Assembly: GCA_018818235.1 (NCBI GenBank)
Contig: JAHISE010000059.1
Span: forward strand, 1-8,416
DNA: 8,416 bases
Direction of reading: 5' to 3'
Origin: Patescibacteria group bacterium
Lineage (GTDB): Bacteria; Patescibacteriota; Gracilibacteria; Peribacterales; Peribacteraceae
Shown here: positions 6,093 to 8,416 of the stretch, in pieces
Numbering within the stretch: the stretch's first letter is position 1
Layout of the letters: every line of letters begins with the position of its first letter
Made by a program: the position numbers and the translations under genes
Notes under the pieces: model-generated
What the model was told of the DNA's origin: nothing
The model's input: only the letters and a program-made list of their open reading frames with translations
Databases searched by the model: none

Positions 6093-6203
6093 TAGTTGAC
6101 TAGTTTGGAAGTTAACTAGTTGCTAGTTCGAAGTTATTGATGAAACCTGAATAGTTGTGATTTAATCGAACTTGTAACTAGTCAACTTGTAACTAGTTAA
6201 CTA
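6093..6203. repeat. ACTAGT-type inverted repeat filling the rpsJ/rnc convergent gap
   Basis: The left arm 6093-6130 and right arm 6167-6203 are reverse complements with one gap and a few mismatches, around a 36-base loop. Each arm carries GTT(G/A)ACTAGTT twice. It sits between two convergent genes, five bases from the rnc stop codon. It could act as a bidirectional transcription barrier, though T runs are lacking. Confidence 0.8.
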
Positions 6204-6207
6204 AAGA

Positions 6208-6894
6208 TCACTTCCACCCCTTAGCAACAAGCCCATTCTTTGCAGCATCCTGCTCCGCCCGCTGCTTACTGTTTCCCTTTCCGATTGCAATCTGCTCATC
6301 TTCAATAAAAACCGCACAGGTGAATTGCTTATCATGATCAGGACCCTTTTCCTCTATTACTTCATAGTGAGGAGTGACATTGGCAACTTCCTGAGTTTTT
6401 TCCTGAAACAAACTTTTTTCATCCCGATCTTTTCCCTGTTTAAGCAACTCCTGAAGACGGATAAGTATAAACTCATCACAAAATCTTTTCGCTGCATCGT
6501 ATCCCTGATCAAGAAATATTCCACCTATCAATGCCTCCAAAGTATTTGCCAATGTGGAAATCTTGTCTCTGCCTCCGCTCGCCTCTTCTCCCTTGCTTAA
6601 AAATAAATAATCTCCCAATTTAATTTCACGGGCTACCAGTGCCAAATGCTCACCTTTAACAAGAGCCGCACGCCAATTGGTAAGCTCACCTTCCGACTTA
6701 TCCTCAAACTGGAACAAATAAACAGTCGAAACAAGCTCCAAAACGGCATCCCCCAAAAACTCAAATCTTTCGTTATGAGCCGAAGACCTTTTGCCTCTTA
6801 CGGCACTCCTGTGCGTAAGGGCCTGTACAAGAATATCTTTGTTTTGAAAGTGTATTCCTATGGCTTTCTCGAGATTTATGAATGGTTGGGGCAT
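6208..6894 (-). CDS. rnc: Ribonuclease III
   Basis: RNase III cuts double-stranded RNA and processes rRNA precursors. I place the start at ATG 6894 (228 residues, a normal length). The frame can be read upstream to 6963, but those 23 codons partly come from the AATCCCA repeat array and add a hydrophobic stretch not usual in RNase III. The catalytic signature is NERFEFLGDAVLEL (41-54) with Glu42, Glu45 and Asp49. The second motif is TLANTLEALIGG (114-125) with Glu120; Asn117 stands where E. coli has Asp114. The double-stranded-RNA-binding domain runs from about 160 to the end, finishing with the GKGNSKQRAEQDAAKNGL helix. The stop is TGA. It is the last of the rpmF-nusB-rnc series on this strand, though 477 repeat-filled bases separate it from nusB. 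Confidence 0.96.
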   Translation of the reverse strand: MPQPFINLEKAIGIHFQNKDILVQALTHRSAVRGKRSSAHNERFEFLGDAVLELVSTVYLFQFEDKSEGELTNWRAALVKGEHLALVAREIKLGDYLFLSKGEEASGGRDKISTLANTLEALIGGIFLDQGYDAAKRFCDEFILIRLQELLKQGKDRDEKSLFQEKTQEVANVTPHYEVIEEKGPDHDKQFTCAVFIEDEQIAIGKGNSKQRAEQDAAKNGLVAKGWK

Positions 6895-6948
6895 GTGAAA
6901 CGAGTGTAGCAGGATAATTCTAGAGAGGATAGTGAGGCTATAAATGAA

Positions 6949-6976
6949 AATCCCAAAAAACAAATCCCAAATCCCA
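6949..6976. repeat. AATCCCA heptad array, left partner
   Basis: AATCCCA occurs at 6949-6955, 6963-6969 and 6970-6976. The intervening AAAAACA (6956-6962) is also seven bases long, so the phase is kept. This is the inverse of the array at 7261-7306. The two bracket a MITE-like element. Confidence 0.8.
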
Positions 6977-7001
6977 AATATGATTTATTGTGTTAGTCTT
7001 A

Positions 7002-7252
7002 ATACCAAGTTGCATTTTAAATGATACTAATATTGAATCTCCCTCACTCTTCGACTGTGTTCAGAGTGACCACAAAGTTAGTAAAATGGCTTTATCTACG
7101 AGTGACCATGAGTCGTATCGAATGGTCACTCTACCCTCTCCCCCTTCGATAACCCCCTCACCCCGAAATTCGGAGGGAGGGAGATAAGGAAAAGTAAATT
7201 AGAAATTTCATATTAATAGAAATATCGATAATAGAAAATCATTACGAATGTT
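7002..7252. mobile_element. MITE-like element, copy B (diverged, longer)
   Basis: Bases 7002-7039 match the left end of copy A (3850-3887) at 29 of 38. Bases 7180-7198 are an exact 19-base reverse complement of 3911-3929 in copy A. Between them lies extra material with its own hairpins, including TTCGACTGTGTTCAGAGTGA, which resembles a common intergenic bacterial motif. The right end is poorly preserved, so its limit is approximate. An open frame at 6990-7187 inside it is not protein-like. The rest of 6895-7371 is repeat or AT-rich spacer. Confidence 0.5.
7100..7131. repeat. Perfect 10-base-stem hairpin inside copy B
   Basis: GAGTGACCAT (7100-7109) pairs perfectly with ATGGTCACTC (7122-7131). 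The 12-base loop can itself form a 3-base stem, TCG/CGA. A nearby CACTC...GAGTG (within 7044-7069) makes a second related stem. Confidence 0.7.
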
Positions 7253-7260
7253 TTGTGTTT

Positions 7261-7306
7261 TGGGATTTGGGATTTTTTTGGGATTTGGGATTTGGGATTT
7301 GGGATT
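7261..7306. repeat. TGGGATT heptad array, right partner
   Basis: Six exact TGGGATT units occur: two at 7261-7274, then a 4-base T insert, then four at 7279-7306. The reverse complement of 7261-7285 matches 6949-6976 apart from a 3-base length difference in the A-rich part. The array lies downstream of nusB on the transcribed strand. Confidence 0.85.
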
Positions 7307-7371
7307 TATAATTTGGTTTACTATTTTTTCCACAACATTTGACATTGATCCTAGTTAACAAATTTTCAAAC

Positions 7372-7767
7372 CTATTTCTTCGCCATCGCATTCAACACTC
7401 CATTCACAAACTTCCCACTCTCCGACATCCCATATTCCTTTGCGATCTCTATAGCTTCATCCATTATTACTGCCGGAGGAGCATCATTGGCATATAAGAG
7501 CTCATATCCCCCTATCAAAAGAACACAGCGGGAAATCGGATCCATCTTTTCAAAAGACCATTCGGGAGCAGATTTTTCTATCTTTTTAATAATATCATCC
7601 TTTTTGTCTTTAACTCCGGCAAGCAACCTTAGTGCAAAATCCTCATCCGATTCACCAAGCTCCTTTATATTTCTTTCAATCGCATCAATTTCGTCAACAT
7701 CCCTTCTCTCTGTTTCGAAGAGTGTTTGCATTACTGCGATTCTGGAGAGATGACGTTTGCGAGGCAT
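7372..7767 (-). CDS. nusB: Transcription antitermination factor NusB
   Basis: NusB binds S10/NusE and the BoxA RNA element to keep RNA polymerase going through rRNA operons. This 131-residue form is all-helical and about the usual length. It opens with the family's RKRHLSRIAVMQTLFETE (3-20). The conserved C-terminal block is complete: PPAVIMDEAIEIAKEYG (97-113), then SGKFVNGVLNAM (117-128). I chose ATG 7767. A TTG at 7782 in the same frame would add five residues, but it lies inside a heptad repeat. That array begins one base upstream of the ATG, so the leader is entirely repeat DNA with no Shine-Dalgarno. rpmF is 169 bases upstream on the same strand, rnc downstream. Confidence 0.95.
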   Translation of the reverse strand: MPRKRHLSRIAVMQTLFETERRDVDEIDAIERNIKELGESDEDFALRLLAGVKDKKDDIIKKIEKSAPEWSFEKMDPISRCVLLIGGYELLYANDAPPAVIMDEAIEIAKEYGMSESGKFVNGVLNAMAKK

Positions 7768-7768
7768 A

Positions 7769-7817
7769 TTGGCAGTTGGCAATTAGCTATTAGCTATTGG
7801 CAGCTAGCTTATTAGTA
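7769..7817. repeat. Seven-unit TTRGCWR heptad array at the nusB start
   Basis: Seven gapless units: TTGGCAG, TTGGCAA, TTAGCTA, TTAGCTA, TTGGCAG, CTAGCTT, ATTAGTA. The last two are more degenerate. The array begins one base from the nusB start codon, so it forms the 5' leader of nusB mRNA. Confidence 0.8.
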
Positions 7818-7848
7818 ACACATACAAATAGGCAAGTATTATTCTTAC

Positions 7849-7934
7849 GGCAATTGGCAATTAGCAATTAGCTTGTTGGCTAATTTAAGATGCCAAAAAT
7901 AGCCAATTGCCAACAAGCCAACAAGCTAATTGCC
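7849..7934. repeat. GGCAATT/AGCTTGT heptad inverted pair between rpmF and nusB
   Basis: The left arm (7849-7887) starts GGCAATTGGCAATTAGCAAT and continues to GCTTGTTGGC. The right arm (7901-7934) reads, in reverse complement, GGCAATTAGCTTGTTGGCTT and so on. Both use units of seven related to the array at 7769-7817. Together they could fold as an imperfect hairpin starting just downstream of the rpmF stop. Confidence 0.75.
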
Positions 7935-7936
7935 CA

Positions 7937-8122
7937 TCAAGCCTTAATCTTAGTAATCCCCTTCAAAGCCTTCCCCGCCTTATTCTTTGGCTCTGCTATG
8001 GCCGCATATGGCGACTGCTGGCGGGCAGTAAGCCGTTTTACCTGCCATGCCTCGTAAGCACTCTGCTGAGTGCCTCCACGGGACTTTTCTCGCCGTTTTT
8101 TGGGTGTGGGGCGTTTGGCCAT
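7937..8122 (-). CDS. rpmF: 50S ribosomal protein bL32
   Basis: This small basic protein (61 residues) opens MAKRPTPKKRREKSRGGTQQ. That matches the bL32 start pattern MA(K/V)P-x-P-K-K-R-x-S-K-S-R, followed by a helix (SAYEAWQVKRL). It has no cysteine, so it lacks the zinc ribbon found in many bL32 proteins; zinc-free versions are known. The C-terminal half (AIAEPKNKAGKALKGITKIK) is less conserved. The position, on the same strand just before nusB and rnc, supports the call, since rpmF often sits near rnc in bacteria. The leader (TTCCCTTAACCTATTGCAGAA) has no Shine-Dalgarno. The stop is TGA. The alternative is an unrelated small basic protein. Confidence 0.75.
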   Translation of the reverse strand: MAKRPTPKKRREKSRGGTQQSAYEAWQVKRLTARQQSPYAAIAEPKNKAGKALKGITKIKA

Positions 8123-8174
8123 TTCTGCAATAGGTTAAGGGAAAATTTGTGGAAGTAAAGGAAAACCTTTAAAA

Positions 8175-8209
8175 AGTTGACTAGTTTCAAGTTAACTAGT
8201 TACTAGTTC
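8175..8209. repeat. Single arm of the ACTAGT-type repeat upstream of rpmF
   Basis: Bases 8175-8209 match the left arm at 6094-6130 with few differences (GTTGACTAGTTT, then GTTAACTAGTT). A partner arm is only partly visible: 8238-8255 (ACTATTATAGTAACTAGC) looks like its beginning. The sequence then changes abruptly at about 8260, where an insertion-sequence-like end begins. Confidence 0.65.
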
Positions 8210-8259
8210 TTCTGTAATTAGAAATAGTCAAATGCTCAACTATTATAGTAACTAGCGGT

Positions 8260-8416
8260 TGGGGGGCAAATGAATGTTACCAGTTTAGAGGGCACTAATA
8301 TACTCCAAAGGTAGGGGCAAATGAATGTTACCACCCCTCATCTGCTGATTTGAAATGGATTCTTCTCACGTATGATATGAAGATTTTCATCTCGTTCTTG
8401 TAGTATTTCAATCCAC
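8260..8416. mobile_element. End of a probable insertion sequence (multiple terminal repeats), running off the edge
   Basis: A 20-base unit, GGGGCAAATGAATGTTACCA, occurs exactly twice, at 8263-8282 and 8314-8333. A degenerate third unit (GGGCACTAATATACTCCA, 8290-8307) lies midway, so spacing is about 25-26 bases. The block starts with 5'-TG at 8260. Several repeated units at a TG-ended terminus are a feature of the IS21 family. A minus-strand gene ends four bases inside the last unit. The family assignment is tentative, as no transposase domain is visible. Confidence 0.5.
8338..8416 (-). CDS. C-terminal tail of a gene in the putative insertion sequence (5' part outside window)
   Basis: On the minus strand one frame is open from the right edge for 25 codons to a TGA at 8340-8338, reading WIEILQERDENLHIIREKNP and then FQISR. 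The amphipathic, charged sequence looks like real protein. It ends four bases before the terminal-repeat block at 8314-8333, as a transposase or helper gene would. I cannot name the family: the tail does not resemble the end of an IstB ATPase that I know. The stretch is short, so chance is possible. Confidence 0.45.
   Translation of the reverse strand, partial: WIEILQERDENLHIIREKNPFQISR

Noticed and set aside
6895..6963. 23-residue N-terminal extension of RNase III
   Set aside because: The codons partly come from the AATCCCA repeat array, and RNase III normally starts close to ATG 6894.
6990..7187. 65-codon open frame on the plus strand
   Set aside because: It runs through MITE-like repeat DNA, has Pro/Ser-rich low-complexity content and no promoter or family likeness.
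7768..7782. TTG start of NusB five codons upstream
   Set aside because: It lies within a heptad repeat, and the ATG at 7767 fits the family's usual N terminus better.
8401..8416. GTATTTCAATCCAC-like end resembling part of a CRISPR repeat
   Set aside because: Only one partial match at the window edge, with no second repeat or spacer. The same bases are read as an open minus-strand protein tail.

Overview
This window looks like a stretch of bacterial housekeeping chromosome. It probably comes from a Candidate Phyla Radiation (Patescibacteria) genome or a similarly streamlined lineage. The pointers are a secreted lamin-tail-domain protein with the 'EVMWMGS...ADEW' start common in that group, compact informational genes, and no recognisable Shine-Dalgarno sequence upstream of any gene. 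The lineage call is inference, not proof. Four genes (rny, rpsJ, rnc, rpmF) end in TGA and no reading frame needs an internal TGA, so the code appears standard.

Layout, left to right. Positions 1-417 (minus): 5' part of a lamin-tail-domain secreted protein, cut by the window edge. 418-860: divergent intergenic region with hairpins and weak promoters. 861-2417 (plus): RNase Y. 2418-2669: a large inverted repeat built of 7-base units, then a good sigma70-type promoter placed almost on top of the next start codon. 2670-3860 (plus): unrecognised exported single-pass membrane protein with acidic repeats. 3850-4003: MITE-like element whose left end supplies that gene's stop codon. 4225-5403 (plus): EF-Tu. 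5408-5578: heptad array followed by three 43-base tandem units. 5589-6080 (plus): ribosomal protein S10 (NusE) with a lysine-rich N-terminal extension. 6093-6203: large inverted repeat filling the convergent gap. On the minus strand, transcribed right to left, come rpmF (7937-8122), nusB (7372-7767) and rnc (6208-6894), with repeat-rich gaps. From about 8260 to the right edge the window enters what looks like the end of an insertion sequence, with three terminal repeat units and the last 25 codons of a minus-strand gene.

How the genes fit together: S10/NusE and NusB are partners in rRNA antitermination, RNase III processes rRNA precursors and RNase Y begins mRNA decay. The window therefore gathers RNA synthesis, processing and turnover together with translation (EF-Tu, S10, bL32).

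The most notable signal is outside the genes. Most gaps carry short tandem arrays with an exact 7-base period. The heptad differs from gap to gap (TCCGGAA, YGACWAK, ACTAGT-based, TGGGATT, TTRGCWR), and the arrays usually occur as inverted pairs able to fold into long hairpins. A diverged MITE-like element and an insertion sequence lie among or inside these arrays. I see no complete defence system, CRISPR array, tRNA or rRNA.
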